A stretch of DNA of 64,000 nt from an uncultured Flavobacteriaceae bacterium (GCA_943789365.1 CALSTV010000001.1:1612001-1676000), one strand, 5' to 3'. Numbered from the stretch's first letter, positions 27,856 to 37,160 are shown. Numbers and translations are program-made. The notes: generated by a model from the letters alone, not told the origin.

Positions 27856-28461
27856 TTGGACAGTACTTTTCAAAATAACACCTACTTAATTGAACAATTG
27901 ATCAAAGGAAATGAAAAGGCCTATATCTATCTTGTAAACACACATCACAAATCGCTTTATGTGTATGCTTTGAGCTTAACCAACGACCATGACATGTCTG
28001 AAGACATCGTACAAAACGTCTTTATACGCACCTGGGAGTTCCGACGCAAGTTAAAGAAAAATTACACTATTAAGGGCTTTCTTTACAAATCAACTTATAA
28101 CGAATTTGTCAACGTTTATCATCGAAAAAAGGCCTTGGTCAATTTAGAAAAAATCTATGTAGAAGCCATGAACGAAACCATAGATGAACAAAATGCAGAA
28201 TTGGTAGAGAAAAAGATTGCCTTGGTTTCAGAAGAAATTGAAAAACTGCCAAAAAAATGCAAACGCACTCTACTTTTAAGCAAAAAAGAGGGGCTTACAA
28301 ATATTGAAATTGCAGAGCACCTCGACATCTCTATCAAATCGGTAGAAGCCCATATTACCAAAGCCTACTCCATCATTAAAAAGAATCTAAAATCCAAAAT
28401 GAAGGTGATGCTTTTTATGATCTACAATTGGTTCTCTGGAAAGTGTTTTAAAATTGACTAG
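27856..28461 (+). CDS. ECF RNA polymerase sigma factor (PUL regulator)
   Basis: 201 residues from a TTG at 27856 (LDSTFQNNTYLIEQ...); the frame stays open upstream to a TTG at 27805, but that extension runs through promoter-like AT-rich DNA. No ATG exists near the expected start. Sigma-70 region 2 at about 20-85 (YVYALSLTNDHDMSEDIVQNVF), region 4 at about 130-185 with KCKRTLLLSKKEGLTNIEIAEHL and KSVEAHITKAYSIIKK. Divergent from fecR and the SusCD operon, so it is expected to drive this PUL. Its last 49 codons belong to the 281-bp direct repeat. Confidence 0.93.
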   Translation: MDSTFQNNTYLIEQLIKGNEKAYIYLVNTHHKSLYVYALSLTNDHDMSEDIVQNVFIRTWEFRRKLKKNYTIKGFLYKSTYNEFVNVYHRKKALVNLEKIYVEAMNETIDEQNAELVEKKIALVSEEIEKLPKKCKRTLLLSKKEGLTNIEIAEHLDISIKSVEAHITKAYSIIKKNLKSKMKVMLFMIYNWFSGKCFKID

Positions 28462-28594
28462 TAACTAGAATACAGCTAAAAAATTAGTATCCTTAAGGTC
28501 CTATTCATTTCACTATCTTTGATACAAACACAACAGCTCAATGAAATATAGTTTTTATTATTTTATTGCCTTCCTGGTTTTAACGGGTTGTAAA
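28314..28594. repeat. 281-bp direct repeat, right copy (flanks PUL)
   Basis: Same-orientation match of 12767-13047 with four mismatches. This copy spans the intact sigma 3' end, the promoter of the next gene and the first 18 codons of the DUF255 gene. Recombination between the copies would remove the whole PUL with its sigma factor while restoring an intact DUF255 gene. Confidence 0.95.
28514..28521 (+). promoter_or_regulatory. -7 box (TATCTTTG) for DUF255-DUF1304 genes
   Basis: Exact TAnnTTTG match 20 bp before the ATG at 28541. It is duplicated at 12967-12974 in the left repeat. Confidence 0.45.
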
Positions 28595-30661
28595 GGGCAA
28601 TCGAAAAAAGAAATGGAAACATTTAAATACACAAACGACTTGATTCACGAAACCAGTCCGTATTTGTTACAACATGCGCACAACCCTGTAAACTGGCATG
28701 CTTGGAACGAAGAAACACTGGCAAAAGCCAAAAGAGAAAATAAGTTGATCTTAATTTCTGTAGGCTATGCTGCCTGTCATTGGTGTCATGTGATGGAGCA
28801 CGAAAGTTTTGAAAACAACAGTGTAGCCAAAATTATGAATGACAACTTTATCAATATCAAAATAGACCGTGAGGAACGCCCCGATATCGATCAAATTTAT
28901 ATGACTGCTGTCCAATTAATGACCAACAGCGGTGGTTGGCCCTTGAATTGTGTCGCACTACCAGACGGTCGCCCTTTTTGGGGAGGTACTTATTTCCCAA
29001 AAGAGCAATGGATGAACGTACTTTCTAAAATTGCAAATCTCTATAAAGAAGACCCTGCTAAAATTATTTCCTATGCTGAAAAACTCACGGAAGGCATACA
29101 GCAGTCCGAAGTTATCAGTTTAAACACAAGGACACCCAAATTTTCAAAAAAAGAAATCGACATCTCCGTTCAGAAATGGTCAGAAAGTTTCGATACCGAA
29201 CTAGGTGGTTTGAACAGAGCTCCCAAATTCCCAATGCCCAATAACTACCACTTCTTATTGCGCTATGCAGCACAAACCAACAATCAAACTTTGAGTAAGT
29301 TTACCGAAAATACGCTACAAAAAATGGCTTTGGGCGGTATTTTTGATCAAGTAGGTGGTGGTTTTGCGCGTTACTCAACCGACAAAAAATGGCATATCCC
29401 CCATTTTGAAAAAATGCTCTACGACAATGCTCAATTGGTAAGTCTGTATGCGGATGCTTATTTGGTTTACAAAAATGAACTCTATAAAGAAACCGCCTAT
29501 AGAACCTTAGATTTTATAGAAAGAGAACTCACCAATGATGAAGGTGCTTTTTACTCTTCACTCGATGCAGATAGTTATAACAAAACTGGCGAACTCGAAG
29601 AAGGAGCTTTTTATGTATGGACTGCACAGGAGTTACGATCGCTGCTCAAAAATGACTATGGGTTGTTTAGTGAGTATTACAATATCAACAACAAAAGCAA
29701 ATGGGAAGGCGAAAATTACCACCTTATTCGAACCCTAGACGCCAAAGCGTTTGCAACAAAGCACAAACTTTCTTTAAATGCGTTTCACAAAAAAGAACGC
29801 AAATGGCAGGAACTACTTTTCGAAGCACGTAGTAAAAGAGAACGTCCACGTTTAGACGACAAAACACTAACGTCGTGGAACGCACTCATGACCAAAGGAT
29901 ACCTAGATGCCTACCGTGTATTTGATGAAGAACGATTTTTACAATCCGCCCTAAAAAATGCCCACTTTATCAAAGAAAAACAACTGCGGCCAGACGGCGG
30001 ATTGAACCACAGCTATAAAGACGGAAAAAGTACTATCAATGGTTATCTTGAAGACTATGCAACTGTAATGGATGCCTATCTGGCGCTCTACGAAAGCACC
30101 CTGGATCAAAGCTGGTTAGACACTGCGAAAGCATTAGCCGATTATTGCTTTACCCATTTCTACAATTCCGAAAACAGCATGTTCTACTTTACCTCCGATC
30201 AAGATAAAAGTTTGATTGCCCGTAAAATGGAAATCAGTGACAATGTGATACCCGCTTCCAATTCAATACTTGCTAGAAACCTATATAAACTAGGCCTGTA
30301 TTTTGAAAACAAGCAGTATAAAAACACCAGTAAGCAAATGCTTAGCAATATTAAAAGCGACATGGTAGACTACCCTTCTGGCTATTCAAATTGGATGCAC
30401 CTTCAAGCAGATTTATCCACAGATTTTTACGAAGTCGCTATACTAGGTAAGGAAGTAAAAACCAAAGTAAAGGAACTGAATAAATACTACATCCCTAACA
30501 AAATCATAGCCGGAGCAGACCACGAAAGCGAACAACCACTCCTTAAAAATAGATTTTCAAAAAACGAAACATTGTTCTATATTTGTGTGGAAGGAGCTTG
30601 TAAGCTTCCTGTTTCAGACACAAAGCAAGCCATTTCACAACTTAATAGCGCACTTGAATGA
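28541..30661 (+). CDS. DUF255 thioredoxin-fold lipoprotein (YyaL/SPATA20-like)
   Basis: 706 residues. Lipobox VLTGC with C17. DUF255 thioredoxin-like domain at about 28-190: [33 protein letters not shown] with the CxxC pair, [12 protein letters not shown], and [17 protein letters not shown]. The rest is a six-hairpin-glycosidase-like helical toroid ([60 protein letters not shown]). The family resembles N-acylglucosamine 2-epimerase barrels, but its reaction is not established. A lipoprotein signal is unusual for a family mostly found in the cytoplasm. It overlaps DUF1304 by 4 bp (ATGA), so they are translationally coupled. Confidence 0.92.
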   Translation: MKYSFYYFIAFLVLTGCKGQSKKEMETFKYTNDLIHETSPYLLQHAHNPVNWHAWNEETLAKAKRENKLILISVGYAACHWCHVMEHESFENNSVAKIMNDNFINIKIDREERPDIDQIYMTAVQLMTNSGGWPLNCVALPDGRPFWGGTYFPKEQWMNVLSKIANLYKEDPAKIISYAEKLTEGIQQSEVISLNTRTPKFSKKEIDISVQKWSESFDTELGGLNRAPKFPMPNNYHFLLRYAAQTNNQTLSKFTENTLQKMALGGIFDQVGGGFARYSTDKKWHIPHFEKMLYDNAQLVSLYADAYLVYKNELYKETAYRTLDFIERELTNDEGAFYSSLDADSYNKTGELEEGAFYVWTAQELRSLLKNDYGLFSEYYNINNKSKWEGENYHLIRTLDAKAFATKHKLSLNAFHKKERKWQELLFEARSKRERPRLDDKTLTSWNALMTKGYLDAYRVFDEERFLQSALKNAHFIKEKQLRPDGGLNHSYKDGKSTINGYLEDYATVMDAYLALYESTLDQSWLDTAKALADYCFTHFYNSENSMFYFTSDQDKSLIARKMEISDNVIPASNSILARNLYKLGLYFENKQYKNTSKQMLSNIKSDMVDYPSGYSNWMHLQADLSTDFYEVAILGKEVKTKVKELNKYYIPNKIIAGADHESEQPLLKNRFSKNETLFYICVEGACKLPVSDTKQAISQLNSALE

Positions 30662-31008
30662 CTACCATAGAAATGTTACTTATTGTCATTGTTGCTAGCA
30701 TTCACTGCTATTTTTTGATATTAGAAATGTTTTTATGGACAAAACCCAGGGGTTTGAAAACATTTAAGATGGACGAAGCCTTTGCCAAAAAAACTAAAGT
30801 CCTTGCCGCAAACCAAGGCTTGTACAACGGTTTCTTGACAGCAGGATTGCTTTGGTCATTGATAGAAGACAACACAGCCATCGCCCTCTTTTTTTTAAGT
30901 TGTGTGATTGTTGCAGGCATATACGGAAGCATAAGCCTTAATAAAAAAATGGTTTTTTATATACAGGCAATGCCTGCTATTATTGCACTCATATTAATTA
31001 TTACCTAA
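30658..31008 (+). CDS. DUF1304 membrane protein
   Basis: 116 residues with four predicted TM helices (about 5-23, 47-65, 72-90, 95-114). DUF1304 signature: [29 protein letters not shown] and IVAGIYGS. The family is uncharacterised. It begins inside the last codons of the DUF255 gene and is followed 16 bp later by the MscS-type channel gene, suggesting one transcript. Confidence 0.92.
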   Translation: MTTIEMLLIVIVASIHCYFLILEMFLWTKPRGLKTFKMDEAFAKKTKVLAANQGLYNGFLTAGLLWSLIEDNTAIALFFLSCVIVAGIYGSISLNKKMVFYIQAMPAIIALILIIT

Positions 31009-31024
31009 TTAACCCCCAAATACT

Positions 31025-31861
31025 ATGGAAGAAATTGACGATTTAAAAGAAGACATCTCAAAAATTGATTTTGAAAAATACATGGATTTGGCCATGGAAT
31101 ATGGTGTAAAGCTATTGCTTGCAGCCATCACCCTCCTAGTAGGGCTTTGGATTATTAAAAAAATAGTCAAAATGTGTACTGTACTCATGGTCAAAGCAGA
31201 TTTAGAAGCCAGTCTTTTAAGCTTTCTAACCAATTTAATCAAATGGACGTTAAAAGTGCTATTATTTATCAGTGTTCTTGGTCAATTAGGTGTAGCAACA
31301 AGTTCATTTTTAGCCATCATTGGTGCTGCTGGTCTAGCCGTTGGTTTGGCCTTACAAGGCTCCTTTAGTAATTTTGCAGGAGGGATTCTTATCTTATTAT
31401 TCAAGCCTTTTAAAGTAGGAGACTTTATCGAAGCACAAGGTGAAAAAGGCGATGTAAAAGAAATTCAGATTTTTAACACCAAAATAATCACGCCAAGAAA
31501 CCGGGTAGCCGTAATTCCAAATGGAATTTTATCGAATGGTTTGATAAAAAATTACACCGAAGAAGGAAAACTAAGAGTGGACATCGCCATAGGAATTAGC
31601 TACGATTCAGACATCAAACAGGCAAGAGAAATATTATTAAACGTATTAAATGACCATCCTAAAACCCTAAAATTTCCGAAACCTGTTGTTTTGGTAACTG
31701 ATTTAGGCGACAGTTCTGTCAACCTCGGTGTTCGCCCCTGGGCAACGCCAGGTGATTATTGGGATGTGTATTTTGAATGCATTGAACAATGCAAAGAAGC
31801 CCTAGACGAAGCCAATATATCCATCCCATTCCCACAAAGAGATGTGCATATGATTTCGTAA
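31025..31861 (+). CDS. Small-conductance mechanosensitive channel (MscS family)
   Basis: 278 residues, about the length of E. coli MscS. Three TM helices (about 27-47, 64-85, 91-112); pore-lining TM3 is the Gly/Ala-rich AAGLAVGLALQGSFSNFAGG. The beta domain follows (FKVGDFIEAQGEKGDVKEI, NTKIITPRNRVAVIPNG), then the C-terminal alpha/beta vestibule. It opens under membrane tension in osmotic downshock. The low-complexity block begins 20 bp after the stop. Confidence 0.95.
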   Translation: MEEIDDLKEDISKIDFEKYMDLAMEYGVKLLLAAITLLVGLWIIKKIVKMCTVLMVKADLEASLLSFLTNLIKWTLKVLLFISVLGQLGVATSSFLAIIGAAGLAVGLALQGSFSNFAGGILILLFKPFKVGDFIEAQGEKGDVKEIQIFNTKIITPRNRVAVIPNGILSNGLIKNYTEEGKLRVDIAIGISYDSDIKQAREILLNVLNDHPKTLKFPKPVVLVTDLGDSSVNLGVRPWATPGDYWDVYFECIEQCKEALDEANISIPFPQRDVHMIS

Positions 31862-31880
31862 AATGGCGAGGGGTAAGGAA

Positions 31881-32010
31881 TGCGGTCATGCAGTCGTGCG
31901 GTCATGAAGTCAGCGTCAAAGTCTGTGTCTGTATCTGTGTCTACGTCAAGGTCTGAGTCTGAATCATTGTCTGCGTCAACGTCTGAGTCATTGTCTGCGT
32001 CTGCGTCAGA
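31881..32010. repeat. Composite low-complexity repeat, left member of inverted pair
   Basis: Two blocks: 31881-31909 with GTCATG/GCAGTC/GTGCGG words, then 31910-32010 made of degenerate GTCTGNGTC / GCGTCAAAGTCTGTGTCT hexamer-to-nonamer units. The same two block types occur at 35831-36174 in reverse complement and opposite order, enclosing the DUF3604-PpiC-HupE genes. It opens all frames and creates spurious SESESLS-type ORFs on both strands. Confidence 0.8.
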
Positions 32011-32079
32011 ACCCAATAGTCCATCCAAATTACTAATAAATAAAATTGTATATTTACGTTCATCTAACCCCCAAAAATT

Positions 32080-33944
32080 ATGAAAAACAGTTTACTTATT
32101 ATCATGGCATTAGCTGCCGTGGCGGCTTGTAAAAGTCCAAATGGAAATGCTGAAAAAAGCACAAGTTCGAATACTTCTTCAACAAGCGCTTCATCTGGTC
32201 ATGCTACCAATGTCTATTTTGGAGACACCCATCTACACACAGAGTTGTCTATGGATGCCGGTGCTTTTGGAAATAGAGTGAGCCTAGATGGCGCCTATAA
32301 ATTTGCCAAAGGAGAGGCAATTACTTCATCTTCAGGATTGACTGCAAAATTGTCTAGACCTCTAGATTTCTTAGTAGTCGCAGATCACTCCGACGGTATG
32401 GGACTCTTCCAAGCCCTTTTCAACAAAGAGGAATGGGTGATGAAATACAAACAAGGTAAAAAATGGAGTAAATTGATTGAAGAGGGACGTGGTGCCGAAG
32501 CAGCTATCGACTTGATTAAGAATTTCTCTCAAGGGACTATGGAAATGAATCCCATCGACCCTATCTTAATGCGTTCGGTTTGGGACATGACGGTAGATGC
32601 CGCGGAAAAATACAACGAACCAGGAAAATTCACCGCTTTTATCGGTTATGAATGGACTTCTTTAATTGCAGGAAACAACCTACACCGTGTGGTTATTTAT
32701 AGAGATAATGAAGATAAAACGCGTGGACATATTCCGTATACAAACACACAAAGTTCAGATCCTGAAGACTTATGGACCAACTTAGAGTTGTACGAAAAAA
32801 ACACAGGTGGAAACGTATTGGCGATTCCTCATAATGGAAACCTAAGTAATGGAATCATGTTTATGGAAACAGCTGTTGACGGCCGTGCATTCGACAAGGC
32901 ATACACAGACAGACGTATTCAATGGGAACCTTTGTATGAAATTACACAAATCAAAGGTGACGGTGAAGCGCATCCATTTTTATCTCCAAACGATGAATTT
33001 GCAGATTTTGAAAACTGGGATTATGGTAATTTAGATTTATCCGTTGCCAAAACCAAAGACATGTTGGAAGGTGAATACGGAAGATCTGCTTTAAAACTCG
33101 GTTTAAAGTTAAAAGCGAAAACAGGAACAAACCCTTATAAGTTTGGATTTATTGGAAGTACAGATTCGCATACTTCTTTGGCTACAGCCGATCAAAATAA
33201 CTTTTTTGGAAAGGCTTCAAATTAGAGCCTTCAAAGGAAAGATGGAAACATCCATTTATTACTTCAGACAAAGCTAGCATCATGACCTGGCAAACGGTCG
33301 CTTCTGGATATGCAGCCGTTTGGGCAACAGAAAATACAAGAACGGCTTTGTTCGATGCGATGAGACGTAAAGAAACCTATGGAACTACAGGTTCTAGAAT
33401 GCAAGTTCGTTTCTTTGGTGGTTGGGATTATTCGGATGCTGATTTAAAAGGTGACTGGGTAAAAACAGGTTACGAAAAAGGAGTGCCTATGGGTGGTGAT
33501 TTAAGCACAGGCTTGAACAAAACACCTTCGTTCTTGGTACACGCGCTTATGGATCCAGAGTCTGGAAGTTTAGACAGAGTGCAAATTGTTAAAGGTTGGA
33601 TGAAAGCAGATGGAAGTCTTGAAGAAAAGGTATACGATGTAGCTTGGAGCGGAGATCGTAAAATGAACAGCAAAGGAAAAGTGCCACTGGTTGGCAATAG
33701 CGTAAACCTAAAGGACGGAAGTTGGGACAATTCTATTGGTGCTACTTCGCTTTCAAAGGTATGGGTAGACCCAGATTTCGACCCTGCACTTGAAGCTTTC
33801 TACTATGTGAGAGTTCTTGAAATTCCTACACCGCGTTGGACGTTGTACGACAAACTACAATATGGTGCCGAATTATCAGATGAAGTACCACTAACCATGA
33901 CACAAAGAGGCTACACCTCTCCTATTTGGTATTCACCGAAATAG
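32080..33944 (+). pseudogene. DUF3604 lipoprotein, split by a single-base frameshift
   Basis: Reading frame 32080-33225 (381 residues: lipobox VAACK, PHP-like metal motifs GDTHLHTELSMDAG, VADHSDGMG, IPHNGNLSNG, STDSHTSL) stops at a TAG at 33223. The next frame continues the protein without loss from GAG at 33225 (EPSKERWKHPF...MTWQTVASGY) to 33944. Restoring one T near 33222 would join them into about 621 residues. DUF3604 proteins are uncharacterised and PHP-phosphoesterase-like. It could be a real pseudogene or a sequencing error; all other residues look preserved. First gene of a DUF3604-PpiC-HupE cluster. Confidence 0.88.
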
Positions 33945-33959
33945 ACCTCGATTGAATTT

Positions 33960-34841
33960 ATGAAAAAAATAATCAGAGAACCACTGCTCCATTTCGTACT
34001 GATTGGAGCAGTTTTCTTTTTACTCTATAGTTGGGTAGGGGAAAATGATAGCAGTAAAGACGAAATTGTTATTGATGAAAACGATTTGGAAGAAATTGTT
34101 TCTAAGTTTGAAATGCAATTAGGACGCGTGCCATCTGAGGATGAAATGATTGCTCTTGTTGCTAAAAAAATTGAAGAAGAAGTGTTTTACAAGGAGGCAC
34201 TTAAAATGAATTTAGACCATAACGACGAAATTTTAAAACGACGTTTGGCTCAAAAAATGAAGTCCTTGACCAAAGACATTGCCAATGTCATTGAACCTAC
34301 GAATGAGGATCTTGTAAGTTACTACAACGAGCACAGCACAAAATATCTTGTAGAGGCCCGTTATTCTTTTCAGCAGTTATTCTTTAGTCCCGACCTGAGA
34401 AACGATTGGAGAAAGGATGCCGAATTGGCCTTAAACAAGCTCAAAAACAAACCGCTCAATGCCGGTGCATCCACTGGCGATCCTATTGCTGTACCAAAAA
34501 CGTTTAACAACACCACAAGCTTTCATATTGAGCGTCAAATGGGACAGGAGTTTACCGCTGCGCTTGCCAATGTAAAAACCAATGCATGGCAGGGTCCTAT
34601 CGATTCTGGATATGGAACACATTTGGTCTATATCACAGCAAAAACGGAACAACAACCAGCTTCTTACGATACTGTTAAAGAAAAAGTATTACTCGATTAT
34701 TCGTTTGAAAAACAGCAGGAAGTAAAGGCTTCTATTTATACCGAGTTTATCAAAAAATACAACCTCAATTTCGACATACAAAGTCCTAAGTTTACGGAAA
34801 CTTTTGTCGCTAAATTGAAATCCAAAATTCTTCAGCCTTGA
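33960..34841 (+). CDS. PpiC-type (parvulin-like) peptidyl-prolyl isomerase, membrane-anchored
   Basis: 293 residues. One N-terminal TM helix about 10-26 (LLHFVLIGAVFFLLYSW), then a SurA-N-like helical region with IEEEVFYKEALKMNLDHND, and a degenerate parvulin domain about 130-235 ending WQGPIDSGYGTHLVYITAKTE. It probably faces the periplasm as a folding helper. It lies 15 bp after the DUF3604 gene and overlaps the HupE gene by 4 bp, so it is likely translationally coupled to that membrane protein. Client unknown. Confidence 0.88.
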   Translation: MKKIIREPLLHFVLIGAVFFLLYSWVGENDSSKDEIVIDENDLEEIVSKFEMQLGRVPSEDEMIALVAKKIEEEVFYKEALKMNLDHNDEILKRRLAQKMKSLTKDIANVIEPTNEDLVSYYNEHSTKYLVEARYSFQQLFFSPDLRNDWRKDAELALNKLKNKPLNAGASTGDPIAVPKTFNNTTSFHIERQMGQEFTAALANVKTNAWQGPIDSGYGTHLVYITAKTEQQPASYDTVKEKVLLDYSFEKQQEVKASIYTEFIKKYNLNFDIQSPKFTETFVAKLKSKILQP

Positions 34842-35818
34842 AAAAGATCTTCCTTTTTTTCTTTCTGTGTGCTTCTTTCCTTGGTAGAAGTCATGAAATA
34901 AGACCTGCGTATCTTCAGCTTACCGAATTAGAAGACAATACCTTTCAGGTCTATTTTAAAATTCCGAGTCGGGGTACTTCAACACCGAAGTTACAGGCAG
35001 TGTTTCCTTCGAATACGGAACTCACCTCTGTAGGTGCTCCCGTTTTTATGGATGGCTTTGCAAATTTCAATTTTAACTTGATCGTAAAGAAGTCTTTGGA
35101 AGGACAAGAGATACGTATTGATGGTTTAAAGAAGACCCTTATCGATGTTCTGGTGCGTTTGGAATATAAAGACGGTGCCCAGCATACTTTTCTACTACAA
35201 CCGGATAACGACAGTGTAATTGTCCCCGGCAAGGCAAGCACCTTAGAAGTTATTAAGGTATATACTTTTTTAGGAATTGAACATATTTTAATTGGTTTCG
35301 ACCATTTGTTATTTGTCTTGGCGCTTATGCTTATTTCTAAGGGAGGTTGGAAGATTGTTAAAACCATTACGGCTTTTACCCTAGCACATAGCATTACGCT
35401 AAGTTTGGCTACTTTGGGGTTGGTAAGCTTTCCGGGTGCGCCTGTGGAAGCAGTTATTGCGCTCAGTATTGTTTTCCTCGCTTCAGAGATTCTCAACGTT
35501 CAAAAGGGAAAACCTAGCTTAACGAGTAAAAAACCTTGGTTGGTGGCCTTTACTTTTGGTTTACTACACGGTTTTGGTTTTGCGGGGGCTCTTTCAGATA
35601 TAGGCATCCCACAACAAGCCATTCCCTTCGCCCTCGGCTTTTTTAATCTTGGGGTGGAACTAGGACAACTCGCCTTTGTTTTGGTGGTGTTTGCACTGAC
35701 TTATCTACTAAAAAAAACACCAATCTCCTTCAAATGGTCACAAAAAGTCATACCCTATGCCATTGGAAGTATCGCCTCTTTTTGGATGATCGAAAGGGTA
35801 ATCGGCTTTTGGGGTTAA
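34838..35818 (+). CDS. HupE/UreJ family membrane protein
   Basis: 326 residues. Signal peptide about 1-18; an extracytoplasmic beta-rich domain about 19-140; then a HupE/UreJ_2 membrane domain of about six TM helices starting at FLGIEHILIGFDHLLFVLAL, with repeated GFDH/LAHSITLS and LLHGFGFAGAL motifs whose His residues may bind metal. The family is linked to nickel uptake in hydrogenase/urease operons, but no such enzymes occur here, so the metal is uncertain. The fused N-terminal domain is typical of the variant found with DUF3604 and PpiC. The inverted low-complexity repeat starts 12 bp after the stop. Confidence 0.9.
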   Translation: MKKIFLFFFLCASFLGRSHEIRPAYLQLTELEDNTFQVYFKIPSRGTSTPKLQAVFPSNTELTSVGAPVFMDGFANFNFNLIVKKSLEGQEIRIDGLKKTLIDVLVRLEYKDGAQHTFLLQPDNDSVIVPGKASTLEVIKVYTFLGIEHILIGFDHLLFVLALMLISKGGWKIVKTITAFTLAHSITLSLATLGLVSFPGAPVEAVIALSIVFLASEILNVQKGKPSLTSKKPWLVAFTFGLLHGFGFAGALSDIGIPQQAIPFALGFFNLGVELGQLAFVLVVFALTYLLKKTPISFKWSQKVIPYAIGSIASFWMIERVIGFWG

Positions 35819-35830
35819 GGGTGTTGATGA

Positions 35831-36174
35831 TGACATAGACTCAGACACAGACTTTGACTCAGACACAGACTTTGACGAAGACGCAAACACTGACTTTGAC
35901 TCAGACACAGACTTTGACATAGACTCAGACACAGACTTTGACGAAGACTCAGACACAGACTTTGACGAAGACGCAGACACTGACTTTGACGAAGACTCAG
36001 ACACAGACTTTGACGAAGACGCAAACACTGACTTTGACCACATAACCGCATAACCCCATAACCGCATGACAACATAACCGCATGACAACATAACCGCACG
36101 ACCGCATGACCACATAACCCCATAACCGTATAACCGCATGACCTTAAAACTTCATGACTGCACGACTACATGAC
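35831..36174. repeat. Composite low-complexity repeat, right member of inverted pair
   Basis: 35831-36038 is built from 18- to 24-base units of the type TCAGACACAGACTTTGAC and GAAGACGCAAACACTGAC; 36039-36174 from degenerate CATAACCG / CATGACAA / CATGACCA octamer-to-decamer units. Compared with 31881-32010 the two block types appear in reversed order and reverse complement. It fills the 365-bp gap between hupE and the small minus-strand gene; I see no promoter or real ORF in it. Confidence 0.85.
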
Positions 36175-36183
36175 TTTCATCTT

Positions 36184-36390
36184 TTACTTCCTCTTCCTCA
36201 CTTGCAATCCTTTTCCAGAATACAACTTTTCTTTGACGCCTTTTATCTCGTCACTTAACTTTTTATTTGCGTTCGTTAGCAATTCATTCTGATGCTTCAT
36301 AATACTTAATAAATCATGAATTGCATTTAGGTTTTGATACTGCATAGAAACAATTTGTTCTAAATCGGCTTTGGTATATCTTCTTGTCAT
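36184..36390 (-). CDS. Small coiled-coil protein of unknown function
   Basis: 68 residues from the ATG at 36390 (MTRRYTKADLEQIVSM); the frame is open further upstream to 36459 but that part is AT-rich and divergent-promoter-like. Regular heptads of I/L/V from about 12 to 55 predict a helix, with a basic end RKRK. No family is recognised. It is divergent from the small HTH gene at 36530, so the two may form a regulatory pair. Confidence 0.55.
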   Translation of the reverse strand: MTRRYTKADLEQIVSMQYQNLNAIHDLLSIMKHQNELLTNANKKLSDEIKGVKEKLYSGKGLQVRKRK

Positions 36391-36529
36391 AACAAAATAA
36401 TTTATATATAAACCTTTAGATTTTCTAAACAAATCTAATGAATACCTATCTAAATTCAAAATATAACTTTAGATATTCTATATTTTTATTTATGAAGTAT
36501 ATATTTATCTCTACAAATTCAAAACTATT

Positions 36530-36745
36530 ATGACTTCTTTAGGACTATATCTAACTAAGAAATCTGTGAATAGAGCTATGGTTTCGCGACGAACAGGAAT
36601 AAGTCAGGCTCGACTTTCTCAACTGACTTCAAACGAATCCACCAAACTCAGAGCAGATGAGTTGTATTTAATCGCTTTGGCGATTGATATTGATCCTGGA
36701 GTAATGTTTAAAGAAGTGTATCAGAATCTAAAACTTAAAAATTAA
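36530..36745 (+). CDS. Small XRE-like helix-turn-helix protein
   Basis: 71 residues, essentially one HTH domain: SVNRAMVSRRTGISQARLSQ for helices 2-3, followed by STKLRADELYLIALAIDID, the layout of the XRE/HTH_26 superfamily. No effector domain. The 140-bp divergent region shared with the gene at 36390 is very AT-rich and is the obvious place for its operator. Confidence 0.8.
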   Translation: MTSLGLYLTKKSVNRAMVSRRTGISQARLSQLTSNESTKLRADELYLIALAIDIDPGVMFKEVYQNLKLKN

Positions 36746-36900
36746 CACCTTATCGATGCTGTTCATAATTCATTGTTACAAATCGAATAAACAGCTCTCT
36801 AAACCCAATCATGTACTTCCCTGATTAGAGTTGACCGTTTTAAAGGTCAATTTATATGAAAGCAAATTTAAAATTAATTAAAAAGAAGCGTCATTTTTAG

Positions 36901-37095
36901 GAAGATTATAAACGAGAACTGGTTTCAGAATTTGAAAAGGGAAAATATTTAAAGCCAAGTAAATATGTCGCTGACATTGGATTCGACATCAGGAAAGATA
37001 CAACGGGAGGTGGTGGAGTTCTAAGTTCAGGCTCAATGAAAATTATGGGAGTTATTGGAATGGATATTTACTTTTCTGAATATCCTTCTTCATGA
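36901..37095 (+). pseudogene. Gene fragment without start codon
   Basis: Open frame of 64 codons between stops at 36898 and 37093, with no ATG until late. The translation looks protein-like (EDYKRELVSEFEKGKYLKPS near the start, then VADIGFDIRKDTTGGGG and MGVIGMDIYFSEYP). Family not recognised. It is probably the tail of a decayed gene. The remaining 36746-36900 holds nothing I can identify. Confidence 0.3.
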
Positions 37096-37160
37096 GAAAA
37101 GTAGACTGTAGAGCGTAATTTTTACCTTCAACATTAAAACAGAGGTAATTTTTTAATATA

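Noticed and set aside
30658-31861. DUF1304 and MscS as parts of the PUL
   Set aside because: They lie outside the 281-bp repeat, on the opposite strand to the SusCD operon, and follow the DUF255 gene as a separate transcript.
31756-32083. Serine/glutamate- and Asp-rich ORFs on both strands
   Set aside because: Created by the low-complexity GTCTGNGTC repeat, which opens all frames; they overlap the mscS 3' end and have no sensible start.
33200-33230. Programmed ribosomal frameshift in DUF3604
   Set aside because: A T6 run exists 15 bp upstream (33202-33207), but no slippery heptamer or downstream structure is evident at the shift point. A one-base deletion is simpler.
35738-36139. ORFs of SKSVSES and SLCLSLRQ type repeats
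   Set aside because: Pure products of the 18- to 24-bp simple repeat read in two frames; one overlaps hupE antisense.
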